The notes below the pieces were generated by a model. It was given only the letters and a program-made list of their open reading frames with translations, did not search any database and was not told where the DNA came from. From positions 1-64,000 of the forward strand of contig CADCEQ010000008.1 of NCBI GenBank assembly GCA_902800435.1: a stretch of DNA of 64,000 bases, in the 5' to 3' direction. The position numbers were made by a program, and so were the translations under genes. This DNA comes from an uncultured Prevotellaceae bacterium (GTDB taxonomy: Bacteria > Bacteroidota > Bacteroidia > Bacteroidales > Bacteroidaceae). Positions 41,359 through 49,651 of this stretch are shown one piece after another (position 1 is the stretch's first letter; each line of letters starts with the position of its first letter).

Positions 41359-43653
41359 TTATTCTGCCGTAGGCTCGTCGGGTGTGTCGATGTCCCACTG
41401 AATCTGCTTCTGTTCCTCGTCGTACTTCATAGTCACCTTGTCGCCTGGATTGATATCGCCGCTGATGATAAGCTTCGAAAGCGGGCGGCGAATCTCCTTG
41501 CGGATGATACCGAGGATGGGGCGGGCACCGTAATGGGCATTAAAGCCCACGCTGGTAACATACTTGCGGGCCGACTCGTCGATTTCGAGCGTGATATTCT
41601 GTTCGTTCAGCGTCTTCAGCAGGTTCTTGATGTGGATATCGAAGATGCGGTTGATCATCTCAGGCGTGATGGGCGAGAATGGTACAATCTCGGTCAGACG
41701 GGCAAGGAACTCCGGTCGGAACTGGCCTTGCATCACCTCCAGCATCTGGTCGTGGGTAGGCACCCGGCCTTCGCCGAACGACTTGAAGATGTAGTCCGAC
41801 CCGATGTTCGACGTGAAGATGATGAGCGAGTTCGAGAAGTCACCCACGCGGCCCAGGCGGTCGTGCAGCTTGCCTTCGTCAAGAATCTGCAGGAACAGGT
41901 CGAACACCGACTTGTGGGCCTTCTCAATCTCGTCGAACAGCACGACGGAGTAGGGGTGCTGGCGAATCTGGTTGACCAGCAGGCCGCCTTCCTCATAGCC
42001 GACGTATCCCGGAGGCGCACCGTAGAGCAGAGCAACGGAGTGTTCCTCTTTGTACTCCGACATGTCGAAGCGCAGCATGGCTGTCTCGTCGTCGAAAAGG
42101 AAGTTGGCCAGCGACTTGGCCAGCTCGGTCTTACCCGTACCCGTCGGGCCAAGGAAGAAGAACGAGCCCATGGGCTGCCCCTTCTTGTTCAAGCCCGAAC
42201 GGCTTTCGAAGATGGCGTCGAGGATGCTCTTGATAGCGTGAGTCTGGCCAACGACGCGACGATGGATGATCTCCTCGGCGTTCGACAGCTTCTCGCGCTC
42301 CTCGCTCTGAATGTTACCCATGGGTATGCCGGTCATTTTGGCGACGACGTCGCGGACGGCTTCTTTCTGGAGTGTATTCTGGGGTTCTTGGGCTGTCTCG
42401 GCTTCTTGGGAATCCTGGGCGAGAGCGGCCATCTCGTTGGCAATCTTGGCAGAAGCCAGCGCACGGTCAAGAAGGTCGAGGGCAGACGACGGCAGACGGC
42501 GGTCAGGCATATAGCGCTTGGCCAGTCTGACAATCTCAGCAGGCACTTCGTCGGCGATGGTCATCTTATGGAATTCCTCATAGCCCTGACGCTTGGCCTG
42601 AATGATGGCAACGGCCTGCTCCTCATTAGGCTCCTCGACGGTAATCTTCTCGAAGAACGATGTCAGTTCTTTGTCTTTTTCAATATCCTTGGTATAGCCA
42701 TCAATGGTCGACGTGATGACTACCTGCAACTGGTTCTTCGAGAGCAGGCGCTTCAAGCCTGGCAGGATGCCGTTGAGCGTCGACTGCTTGTCCTCAACGC
42801 GGTGGAAGTTTTCGATGACCAGCAGGGGCTGGGTCATATTCAGCAGGTTTTCCGTTACTTGCTTGAAGCGGTCTTCAATCTCCCCCTTGTAGCTGACGCC
42901 CTGACTCAGTGAAATGAGGTCGAGTTCGAAGGGCTGCAGAGCTTCCAGCGAGGCGGGTACCTTCTTGTCGCGTACTCGTTGAAGGATGCTGTAGATAAGG
43001 CTGCTCTTGCCGACACCCGTCTCGCCTACGATGAGCAAGTTGGCACGGTCCTTGCGTGCCAGCACCTCGGTAATGGAGAGCACTTCGTTATCGAAGCCGA
43101 TGACAGGAGATTCCGGCAGTTCGGTTAGCATGTCGACGCAGTACTCGTCTGAAGGAACTGCGGCAGACGATACCTTATTAGAAATAGTAGAGGATGCGGC
43201 AGGTTTTGTGGGGGCTCCCGACTGGATTTGCTTCACAATCTTGTCAGCTTGTAAGGGGAGGGTTTTCAGCTGTTCGTAAGTGAAGCCAATGCCTGGTGTG
43301 ACAAGCGAGGCCAACAGACAGGGGGCAGTGATTTCCGTCAGTCCGCATTTTTCGCTGATGTCCTGAGCTTCCTTGACAACCTGCTCGGCGTCGTGCGAAA
43401 GTTCGATGCCTTTCATCGGGTAAGGCGACTTGTCGCATTGCTTCATGCGCATGTCGGTCCAGTCAACCAAGTAGTAGTAGTCCTCGTCCAAAGTGTCCTC
43501 GATGTAGTTCACCAGTCCGGCACTCTTGTGGAGCAAGGCGCGTAGCAGATGGGCGGGTTCAATCTTGGGCGATTTGTTGTCGTTGGCAAATGACTGTGCT
43601 ATGTGTAGCACGTCAAATGGAAGGTTTTCTAATAGTTTGGAGTATTTATCCAT
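41359..43653 (-). CDS. clpV: T6SS sheath-recycling AAA+ ATPase ClpV (TssH)
   Basis: The 764-residue protein has an N-terminal Clp-N domain (1-140), AAA1 with Walker A 'GETGVGKSS' at about 210-218, and AAA2 with 'GPTGTGKTELAKSL' at about 500. Other AAA+ elements are 'SAEYKEEHS'-like 'DMSEYKEEHSVALLYGAPPGYVGYEEGG', 'VVLFDEIEKAHKSVFDLFLQILDEG', sensor 'IIFTSNIGS' and the arginine finger region 'RPEFLARLTEIVPF'. In AAA1 the Walker B equivalent is 'PLLVIENFHRVEDK', where Asp-Glu is replaced, so AAA1 hydrolysis may be weak. It unfolds contracted sheath. It lies 37 bases after the antiterminator gene. Confidence 0.93.
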   Translation of the reverse strand: MDKYSKLLENLPFDVLHIAQSFANDNKSPKIEPAHLLRALLHKSAGLVNYIEDTLDEDYYYLVDWTDMRMKQCDKSPYPMKGIELSHDAEQVVKEAQDISEKCGLTEITAPCLLASLVTPGIGFTYEQLKTLPLQADKIVKQIQSGAPTKPAASSTISNKVSSAAVPSDEYCVDMLTELPESPVIGFDNEVLSITEVLARKDRANLLIVGETGVGKSSLIYSILQRVRDKKVPASLEALQPFELDLISLSQGVSYKGEIEDRFKQVTENLLNMTQPLLVIENFHRVEDKQSTLNGILPGLKRLLSKNQLQVVITSTIDGYTKDIEKDKELTSFFEKITVEEPNEEQAVAIIQAKRQGYEEFHKMTIADEVPAEIVRLAKRYMPDRRLPSSALDLLDRALASAKIANEMAALAQDSQEAETAQEPQNTLQKEAVRDVVAKMTGIPMGNIQSEEREKLSNAEEIIHRRVVGQTHAIKSILDAIFESRSGLNKKGQPMGSFFFLGPTGTGKTELAKSLANFLFDDETAMLRFDMSEYKEEHSVALLYGAPPGYVGYEEGGLLVNQIRQHPYSVVLFDEIEKAHKSVFDLFLQILDEGKLHDRLGRVGDFSNSLIIFTSNIGSDYIFKSFGEGRVPTHDQMLEVMQGQFRPEFLARLTEIVPFSPITPEMINRIFDIHIKNLLKTLNEQNITLEIDESARKYVTSVGFNAHYGARPILGIIRKEIRRPLSKLIISGDINPGDKVTMKYDEEQKQIQWDIDTPDEPTAE

Positions 43654-43689
43654 AATAAATGAAGTAATTGGTTATTGGTATCTTGTTAG

Positions 43690-44241
43690 TTACAATGCCT
43701 GTAGGCTCTGGCGTGGCACGTAGGCGATGGCCACAGCAGCCACACCGTCAATTTGAACTACGACGTGCTTGTTGTTCTTGATGCGTTTGATGACACCCTC
43801 CACACCAGCAAAGAATCCGTCGATGACACGAACACGTCGGCCTGGCTGAGCAAGGAAGTCGCCATATTCAAGGAATCTGACTTTATCAGTACCAGCACTG
43901 GCTACCCTGATGAAATTCTCCATCTGGCGGTCAGGCACGCGCATAATTTCCTGCCCATGACCATCCTCGGCGACTTTCATCATGTAGCGTAGCGGCTCCA
44001 GTCCCTGACGAGTCATCTTCAAAAGGGTAATTGTCTCCTGAGTAGAGCGCACGAATATAAGGTTGTGGATTGCGGGTACTAATTTGTATTTACTGTGGTC
44101 ACCCAGACCAGTCACTTCGTATTGCATCGGTACGAAGTTCTCAATGCCCAGTTCGTCAAGCAAACTCTTCATCTTCATTTCCCGCTGGTAGGTTACTCTC
44201 ATCGGGAACCATTCAGATGTTTTCTGGACTAAGTTGTTCAA
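43690..44241 (-). CDS. NusG/UpxY-family transcription antiterminator heading the T6SS block
   Basis: The 183-residue product has an NGN domain ('EWFPMRVTYQREMKMKSLLDELGIENFVPM', 'HNLIFVRSTQETITLL', 'MRVPDRQMENFIRVA') and a KOW domain ('GRRVRVIDGFFAGVEGVIKRIKNNKHVVVQI'). Because the conserved Trp is at residue 11, the start must be upstream of the first ATG (44202); the only usable codon is TTG 44241 (or CTG 44247), as a stop lies nine bases further. Specialised NusG paralogues in Bacteroidales (UpxY) promote transcription of the long operons they head. Here it should act on the roughly 30 kb T6SS/ubiquitin-like unit (inference). Confidence 0.85.
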   Translation of the reverse strand: MNNLVQKTSEWFPMRVTYQREMKMKSLLDELGIENFVPMQYEVTGLGDHSKYKLVPAIHNLIFVRSTQETITLLKMTRQGLEPLRYMMKVAEDGHGQEIMRVPDRQMENFIRVASAGTDKVRFLEYGDFLAQPGRRVRVIDGFFAGVEGVIKRIKNNKHVVVQIDGVAAVAIAYVPRQSLQAL

Positions 44242-44276
44242 TTTCAGACTGTTTTAGGTGACGATAAAAGAGAGGG

Positions 44277-44304
44277 TCGCTACATTTTGGTCATTGTGTA
44301 GCGA
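44277..44304 (-). other. Perfect hairpin in the operon leader
   Basis: TCGCTACA (44277-44284) pairs with TGTAGCGA (44297-44304) around a 12-base loop. In the minus-strand transcript it lies about 110 bases after the predicted start and 36 bases before the antiterminator start codon, followed by CCCUCUCUUUUAU. It is a candidate pause or attenuator structure on which the encoded NusG paralogue could act. Confidence 0.55.
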
Positions 44305-44416
44305 GCGAATACTATAGCTTTTCGGTTTTTGTTCATATCTATTGCACTGGCTTCCAGTAACACGTCAATGAATGAGTGATACGAATTCTTTATTTACAAA
44401 GAACGGTAATCAGTTG

Positions 44417-44447
44417 CAAAGATAATAAAAAAAAAGTAATTGCCAAA
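44417..44447 (-). promoter_or_regulatory. Promoter for the T6SS/ubiquitin-like block
   Basis: The minus strand reads TTTG (CAAA at 44444-44447), a 19-base AT-rich spacer with a T9-like run, then TATCTTTG (44417-44424). This is a canonical -33/-7 pair. Transcription should start about 44410, leaving a 170-base leader before the first start codon. Confidence 0.8.
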
Positions 44448-44497
44448 CTTTTTGGCCCAAAAATCCTTAGAAAAGCATCATTTTGTTCTTTTATCGT

Positions 44498-45772
44498 TCA
44501 TTCGCGCATCAGGGCGTGCATGAACTCGTTGAGTTTCAGAAGGCCGTAGCTGCCGCTGACGCAGGCGACTTCGTCGTATTGCTGTACGTCGTCGGGCTGT
44601 ATGTCGCGGTGCCAGATGAGGAAGGGTACAGGCTGGCCGACGTGTATGCGCTGCTCGACGGGCGTCAGGTGGTCGGGGAGCACAGCAATGCAGACGGGGT
44701 CTTTCCACGTAGTTATCTCATTATAAATCGGAGCGATGAGTCGCTGGTCGAGATACTCGATGGTGCGGAGCTTTAGCTCGAGGTCGCCGTCGTGGCCAGC
44801 CTCGTCGCTGGCCTCTACGTGGACGAAGACGAAGTCCTGTGTGCGCAGGGCAGCAATGGCAGCCTGTGCCTTGCCCTCGTAGTTGGTGTCGGCAAGGCCT
44901 GTGGCACCGGGAACTTTGATGATGTCTAAGCCGGCGTAACGACCGATGCCTTGTATGAGGTCGACAGCTGAGATGACCGAGCCGCTCTTGATTTGCGGGT
45001 ACAGCTCCATCAGCGTCTGCATAGATGGGCGGTAACCTCCACTCCAGGGCCAGATGCTGTTAGCTTGGCGTTCGCCGTGGGCAGCTTTGGCCTGGTTGTA
45101 GGGGTGCTGGGCCAGAAGCTCTTGGGAGCGGAGGATGAGGTCGTTCAGCAGGTCGGCGGTTTGCTGGGGGGTGAGGCGGCCTGTTTCCTTTGCAGCAACA
45201 CTGTTGCTGCATAGAGAGACGGGCTTGACCAGGAGGGGGCGCCAAGGCTCGTTGGGATGGTCGTGGGGCGGGGCACAGACGATGTGCTTGGAGCCGCCAC
45301 GGATGACGAGGAGGTGACGGTACTGGATGCCGGTAATAAAATGTACGCGCTCGCAGCCCTGTTCGCGGTTGACGGGGGCGGCGAGGTGCTCGTTCAGGTA
45401 GTCGATGAGCACGCGGGCGTCGTCGGTTTCGAGGTTTCCGCCATTGTGGGTGATAATCTTGCCGTCCTCGAGTGTAATGATGTTGCAGCGGATGGCAAAG
45501 TCGTCGTCACGCATCTCATAGCCGATAGAGGCGGCCTCCAAGGGGCCGCGGCCCTCGTAGACCTTGTTCAGGTCGTAACCGAGAATGGCGGTGTTGGCCA
45601 CCTCGGAGCCTGGCGGGAAACCTTCGGGAACGGTGATGAGACGACCTGTGCGGCCACAGCGGGCCAGCTGATCCATCATGGGCTTGTGGGCATACTGCAG
45701 CAAGGTCTTCCCGCCGAGTCGCTCGACGGGAAGATCTGCCATTCCATCTCCAAGAATGATTATATGTTTCAT
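44498..45772 (-). CDS. Archaeal-type cofactor-independent phosphoglycerate mutase paralogue (probable homoserine kinase)
   Basis: The 424-residue protein starts MKHIIILGDGMADLP, with the alkaline-phosphatase-superfamily metal motif, 'GSEVANTAILGYD' (nucleophile Ser), 'IHVEASDEAGHDGD'-like 'VHVEASDEAGHDGDLELK' and 'VLPDHLTPVEQRIHVGQPVPF'. In Bacteroidota this family sits between thrA and thrC and is thought to replace the GHMP-type homoserine kinase; the overlap of its start with the thrA stop supports this. It should phosphorylate homoserine in the cytosol. No thrC follows in this window: the next genes downstream are the T6SS block. Confidence 0.82.
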   Translation of the reverse strand: MKHIIILGDGMADLPVERLGGKTLLQYAHKPMMDQLARCGRTGRLITVPEGFPPGSEVANTAILGYDLNKVYEGRGPLEAASIGYEMRDDDFAIRCNIITLEDGKIITHNGGNLETDDARVLIDYLNEHLAAPVNREQGCERVHFITGIQYRHLLVIRGGSKHIVCAPPHDHPNEPWRPLLVKPVSLCSNSVAAKETGRLTPQQTADLLNDLILRSQELLAQHPYNQAKAAHGERQANSIWPWSGGYRPSMQTLMELYPQIKSGSVISAVDLIQGIGRYAGLDIIKVPGATGLADTNYEGKAQAAIAALRTQDFVFVHVEASDEAGHDGDLELKLRTIEYLDQRLIAPIYNEITTWKDPVCIAVLPDHLTPVEQRIHVGQPVPFLIWHRDIQPDDVQQYDEVACVSGSYGLLKLNEFMHALMRE

Positions 45773-48216
45773 CAGATATTGGCGATTGACATGATATTGG
45801 CGAAGACGCCGGCGGCGGTGACAGCAGCACCTGCACCGTAACCCTGAATCAGCATGGGGTACTCCTTGTAGCGCTCGGTGGTTAGCAGTACGATATTGTT
45901 GGAGCCTTCGAGGGGATAGAACGGGTGGCTCTGCGGCACCTCCTTCAGGGCAACGCTCGTCTTGCCGTTCTCCATTGTGGCCACGAAGCGCCAGCGCTTG
46001 CCCTCAGCCTCAAGTACCTTGCGGCGGGCTTCGAAGTCGGCGTCCAGCTCCGGCAGCTTGGCCCAGAAGTCGTCGAGCGACCCCTCGAAGTAGCTGTCGG
46101 GCACGAACAGGTGCTTTTCAACGTCTTCCTGCTCCACCTTGTATCCGGCCTCGCGGGTAAGGATGACCAGCTTGCGGATGACGTCGGTACCTGAGAGGTC
46201 GATGCGCGGGTCGGGCTCGGAGTAGCGCTGTTCCTTGGCGCGGCGGACGGTCTCGGAGAAGGGCACGTCGGCTGCAATCTCGTTGAAGATAAAGTTGAGC
46301 GTACCCGATAGAATAGCCTCGATTTTCAGTATCTTATCGCCTGAGTTGCACAGGTCGTTGATGGTGCCGATGATGGGCAGTCCGGCGCCTACGTTGGTCT
46401 CGTAGCGGAACCACACGCCGCGGTCGCGGGCCGTCTGCTTCAGCTTCAGGTAGCTGTCGTAGTCGCTGGAGGCGGCAATCTTGTTGGCAGCCACCACGCT
46501 GATGTTGTGCTCGAGGAACGTCTGGTAGAGCTGGGCTATCTGGCGACTGGCCGTGCAGTCGACGAAGACGCTGTTGAAGATGTTCATCTTGATGATTTCC
46601 TCGCGCATGTGCTCCGTGTTGGCGGGGAATCCTGCGCGCAGCGTTTTCTCATAATTGTCGAGGTCGATGCCGTCGCGGTCGAGCACGAAGTTGTCGACGT
46701 CGCTGATGCCCACGACGTTCAGCTTCAGGCGGCGCGACTGCATGAGGAACTGCTGCTGCGTGCGGATCTGCTCGAGCAGCATACCGCCCACAGTGCCGAT
46801 GCCGCAGATGAAGAGGTTGAGAACCTTATATTCAGACAGGAAGAACGAGTCGTGGAGCACGTTGAGCGACTTGCGCAGGAAGCGGCCGTCGACGACGAAC
46901 GAGATGTTGGTCTCGGAGGCACCCTGTGCACAGGCAATCACCGAGATACCCGAGCGTCCCAGCGTGCCGAACAGCTTGCCGGCGATACCCGGCGTCTGTT
47001 TCATGTTCTCGCCCACGATGGCGATGGTGGCCAGACCACTCTCTACCTGCATGGGGAACATGGCCCCCGTCTCAATCTCCTTGGCGAACTCCTGGTTCAG
47101 CACCTCAGCGGCGGCAGCGGCATCCTCGTCGCGCACACCGATGGATGTAGAGTTCTCAGACGACGCCTGACTGACCATGAACACCGAGATACCGCGGTCG
47201 GCCAGCGTGGTGAAGATGCGGCGGTTCACGCCGATGACACCCACCATCGAGAGGCCGGTGACGGTAATCAGCGTGGTGCCCTTGATGCTCGAGATACCCT
47301 TGATGGGCTTCATGTCGTCGTCAATCTTCTCTTTGATGAGCGTGCCCGGGTGTGTGGGGTTGAAGGTGTTCTTGACCTTGATGGGTATAGTCTTGATGCA
47401 GACGGGATAGAGGGTCGGCGGGTAGATGACCTTTGCGCCGAAGTTGCAAAGCTCCATCGCCTCTACATACGAGAGTTCGTTGATGGTATAGGCACTCTTG
47501 ATGACCTTCGGGTCGGCCGTCATGAAGCCGTCGACGTCGGTCCAGATTTCCAGCACTTCGGCATCGAGGGCTGCGGCAATGATGGCTGCGGTGTAGTCCG
47601 AGCCGCCGCGACCCAGGTTGGTGGTCTCGTGGCTGTCGCGGTCGCGGGCTATGAAGCCGGGCACTACGGCCACCGTCTTATCGTTGGTGATGGGGGCGAA
47701 AGCCTCCTTGACAAGCTGGTTGGTCAGCTCCGTGTCGAGTACGTGCTTGCCCTGCTTGTTCTCCGTGCGGATGAAGTCGCGGCTGTTCATGCGGATACCG
47801 CCCTTGACGAGAGCCGCCACGATGTTCGACGACAGGCGCTCACCGTAGCTGATGATGGCGTCCTGCGTCTTGGCGCTCAGGTCGTGAATAAGGTAAACAC
47901 CGTAGTAGATGCTGCGCAGCTGGTCGAATAGCTGGTCTACCTTATTAAATAAGTCAATGCGCTTGCGGTCGTCCTGGATGATGGTGTCGATCATTTGGTG
48001 GTGGCGCTTCACCATCGCGTCGAATTCCTCGCGATAGCGGTCGTCGCCCTTGCGTGCCATTTCTGATGTGGCTATCAACTTGTCGGTAATGCCGTCAAGC
48101 GCGCTTACTACAACTACGACAGGCCCCCGTCCGGCTTCTGCCTCTACAATCTCTTTTAAGCTCAAAATGCTTTTCACGGAACCTACGGACGTTCCGCCGA
48201 ATTTCATTACTTTCAT
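45772..48216 (-). CDS. thrA: Bifunctional aspartokinase / homoserine dehydrogenase
   Basis: The start is ATG 48216 (MKVMKFGGTSVG); a TTG 12 bases earlier is less likely. The 814-residue protein has an aspartokinase domain ('KFGGTSVGSVKSI', 'RGGSDYTAAIIAAAL'), two ACT domains ('LITVTGLSMVGVIGVNRRIF', 'IAIVGENMKQTPGIAGKLFG') and a C-terminal homoserine dehydrogenase ('LFICGIGTVGGMLLEQI', 'ANKIAASSDYDSYL', 'NVGAGLPIIGTINDL', 'GILSGTLNFIF'-like line). It catalyses the first and third steps from aspartate to threonine. The length matches ThrA; feedback control by threonine through the ACT domains is expected from the family. Confidence 0.97.
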   Translation of the reverse strand: MKVMKFGGTSVGSVKSILSLKEIVEAEAGRGPVVVVVSALDGITDKLIATSEMARKGDDRYREEFDAMVKRHHQMIDTIIQDDRKRIDLFNKVDQLFDQLRSIYYGVYLIHDLSAKTQDAIISYGERLSSNIVAALVKGGIRMNSRDFIRTENKQGKHVLDTELTNQLVKEAFAPITNDKTVAVVPGFIARDRDSHETTNLGRGGSDYTAAIIAAALDAEVLEIWTDVDGFMTADPKVIKSAYTINELSYVEAMELCNFGAKVIYPPTLYPVCIKTIPIKVKNTFNPTHPGTLIKEKIDDDMKPIKGISSIKGTTLITVTGLSMVGVIGVNRRIFTTLADRGISVFMVSQASSENSTSIGVRDEDAAAAAEVLNQEFAKEIETGAMFPMQVESGLATIAIVGENMKQTPGIAGKLFGTLGRSGISVIACAQGASETNISFVVDGRFLRKSLNVLHDSFFLSEYKVLNLFICGIGTVGGMLLEQIRTQQQFLMQSRRLKLNVVGISDVDNFVLDRDGIDLDNYEKTLRAGFPANTEHMREEIIKMNIFNSVFVDCTASRQIAQLYQTFLEHNISVVAANKIAASSDYDSYLKLKQTARDRGVWFRYETNVGAGLPIIGTINDLCNSGDKILKIEAILSGTLNFIFNEIAADVPFSETVRRAKEQRYSEPDPRIDLSGTDVIRKLVILTREAGYKVEQEDVEKHLFVPDSYFEGSLDDFWAKLPELDADFEARRKVLEAEGKRWRFVATMENGKTSVALKEVPQSHPFYPLEGSNNIVLLTTERYKEYPMLIQGYGAGAAVTAAGVFANIMSIANI

Positions 48217-48283
48217 ATTTCTATGCAATTTATCTTACCGCCGGTACCCCTGTTTACAAGTGGGGCCTTCTCCAACGGCGGTG
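48217..48283 (-). other. Short structured leader of thrA
   Basis: The predicted transcript starts about 48277 and its first 50 bases can fold: ACCGCCG near 48282-48276 pairs with CGGCGGT near 48238-48244, enclosing CCCC-ACTTGTAAACA-GGGG. No leader peptide rich in Thr or Ile codons is visible, so it is not a classical peptide attenuator. It might control translation or stability; that role is open. Confidence 0.45.
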
Positions 48284-48313
48284 CAAAGGTACACATAATT
48301 TTGATACTACCAA
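48284..48313 (-). promoter_or_regulatory. Promoter for thrA
   Basis: TTTTG (CAAAA from 48311) and TACCTTTG (48284-48291) on the minus strand are separated by 19 bases. Confidence 0.8.
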
Positions 48314-48502
48314 AAGAAATTGGAAAAAAACACGGGTGAAAGTGACTAGTGCCGCGTAACTTGTAGGCAAAACAATCATAGTTTATGGCGCTATAATTTC
48401 TATTCTATTTTAATAGAATATCAATTATCACAATTATTGCACATGTTACCTCAAATATCGTAAAGCCCAAAAGACACAAGCCACATTTGTGATGTCTGGT
48501 AC

Positions 48503-48557
48503 GAGGCGGCGCCTCAGCAACACGAGGCGCCCCTTCAGAATTATGAGGCGCCGCCTC
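48503..48557. repeat. Three GAGGCG[G/C]CGCCTC units, 21-bp period
   Basis: GAGGCG cores start at 48503, 48524 and 48545, exactly 21 bp apart. The first unit (GAGGCGGCGCCTC) is the reverse complement of the third (GAGGCGCCGCCTC), and the middle one is partly degenerate. The array lies in the 0.48 kb gap between the divergent thrA and ftsY genes. Apart from it and the two promoters I see only AT-rich sequence there; the open frame at 48405-48677 is not a convincing gene. Confidence 0.85.
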
Positions 48558-48642
48558 ACGCGCGTGATGTGCCCTTTCCTTATTGTAAAAGATTGAAAAA
48601 CTGTGAAAGTTTATGTAATAAGGGAAAAATGGAGGCTTACAC

Positions 48643-48674
48643 TTTGGCTGTTTCCCATTTTTACCGTACCTTTG
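48643..48674 (+). promoter_or_regulatory. Promoter for ftsY
   Basis: TTTGG (from 48643) and TACCTTTG (48667-48674) are 20 bases apart. The start codon of ftsY is 23 bases after the -7 box. Confidence 0.8.
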
Positions 48675-48697
48675 CAATTCGAAACAGATATAGCTAT

Positions 48698-49651
48698 ATG
48701 GGAATTTTTGGTTTTTTTGGTAAAAAGAACAAGGAGACGCTCGACAAGGGACTCGAGAAAACCAAGACGTCGGTGTTCGATAAACTGGCCCGTGCTGTGG
48801 CCGGTAAGTCGACCGTTGACGACGATGTGCTCGACAACCTTGAGGAGGTGCTGATTACGAGCGACGTTGGCGTTGACACGACGCTGAAGATTATTCACCG
48901 CATTGAAGAGCGTGTGGCTCGCGACAAGTACGTGAGCACCAGCGAGCTGAACGGCATCTTGCGCGATGAGATTGCGTCTCTGCTGGCCGAGAATAACTCG
49001 GAGGATAACGACAACTGGGACCTGCCTGGCGACCACAAGCCCTACGTGATACTTGTTGTAGGCGTGAACGGGGTGGGGAAGACCACCACCATTGGTAAGC
49101 TGGCCTGGCAATTCAAGAACGCCGGCAAGAAGGTGTATCTTGGCGCTGCCGACACGTTCCGTGCGGCCGCTGTCGAGCAGCTCTGCATTTGGGGCGAGCG
49201 CGTGGGCGTGCCGGTCGTAAAGCAGCAGATGGGCAGCGACCCTGCCTCTGTGGCTTTCGACACGCTGCAGAGTGCCAAGGCCAACGACGCTGATGTGGTG
49301 CTGATTGACACCGCCGGCCGACTGCACAACAAGGTTGGCCTGATGAACGAGCTGAAGAAAATCAAGGACGTGATGAAGAAGGTGCTGCCCGAGGCTCCCG
49401 ACGAGGTGATGCTCGTGCTCGACGGCTCGACAGGCCAGAACGCCTTCGAGCAGGCCAAGCAGTTTGCGGCTGTGACGCAGGTGTCGTCGTTGGCCATTAC
49501 GAAGCTCGACGGCACTGCCAAGGGCGGTGTGGTCATCGGCATCAGCGACCAGCTGAAGGTGCCTGTGAAGTACATCGGACTGGGCGAGGGCATGGAGGAC
49601 CTGCAACTGTTCAACAAGCGTGAGTTCGTAGATTCACTGTTTAAGAATTGA
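48698..49651 (+). CDS. ftsY: Signal recognition particle receptor FtsY
   Basis: From ATG 48698 (MGIFGFFGKKNKETLDKGL) the product is 317 aa; upstream codons in the frame overlap the promoter and are excluded. The N-terminal amphipathic/Phe-rich helix, NG domain with 'GVNGVGKTTTIGKLA', 'ADTFRAAAVEQL', 'DTAGRLHNK', 'TKLDGTAKGG' and 'GLGEGMEDLQLF' are all present. The acidic A domain of E. coli is missing, as in most Bacteroidota. It receives SRP-ribosome complexes at the inner membrane. Its stop overlaps the rimO start. Confidence 0.97.
   Translation: MGIFGFFGKKNKETLDKGLEKTKTSVFDKLARAVAGKSTVDDDVLDNLEEVLITSDVGVDTTLKIIHRIEERVARDKYVSTSELNGILRDEIASLLAENNSEDNDNWDLPGDHKPYVILVVGVNGVGKTTTIGKLAWQFKNAGKKVYLGAADTFRAAAVEQLCIWGERVGVPVVKQQMGSDPASVAFDTLQSAKANDADVVLIDTAGRLHNKVGLMNELKKIKDVMKKVLPEAPDEVMLVLDGSTGQNAFEQAKQFAAVTQVSSLAITKLDGTAKGGVVIGISDQLKVPVKYIGLGEGMEDLQLFNKREFVDSLFKN

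Noticed and set aside
14034..44241. TssJ, TssL and TssM in the T6SS block
   Set aside because: No IcmF-like large ATPase, DotU-like protein or TssJ lipoprotein was found; none is expected in Bacteroidota systems.
48405..48677. A 90-residue minus-strand frame between thrA and ftsY
   Set aside because: It overlaps the ftsY promoter and the GAGGCG array, and its composition (His/Ala/Arg-rich centre) reflects the repeats.
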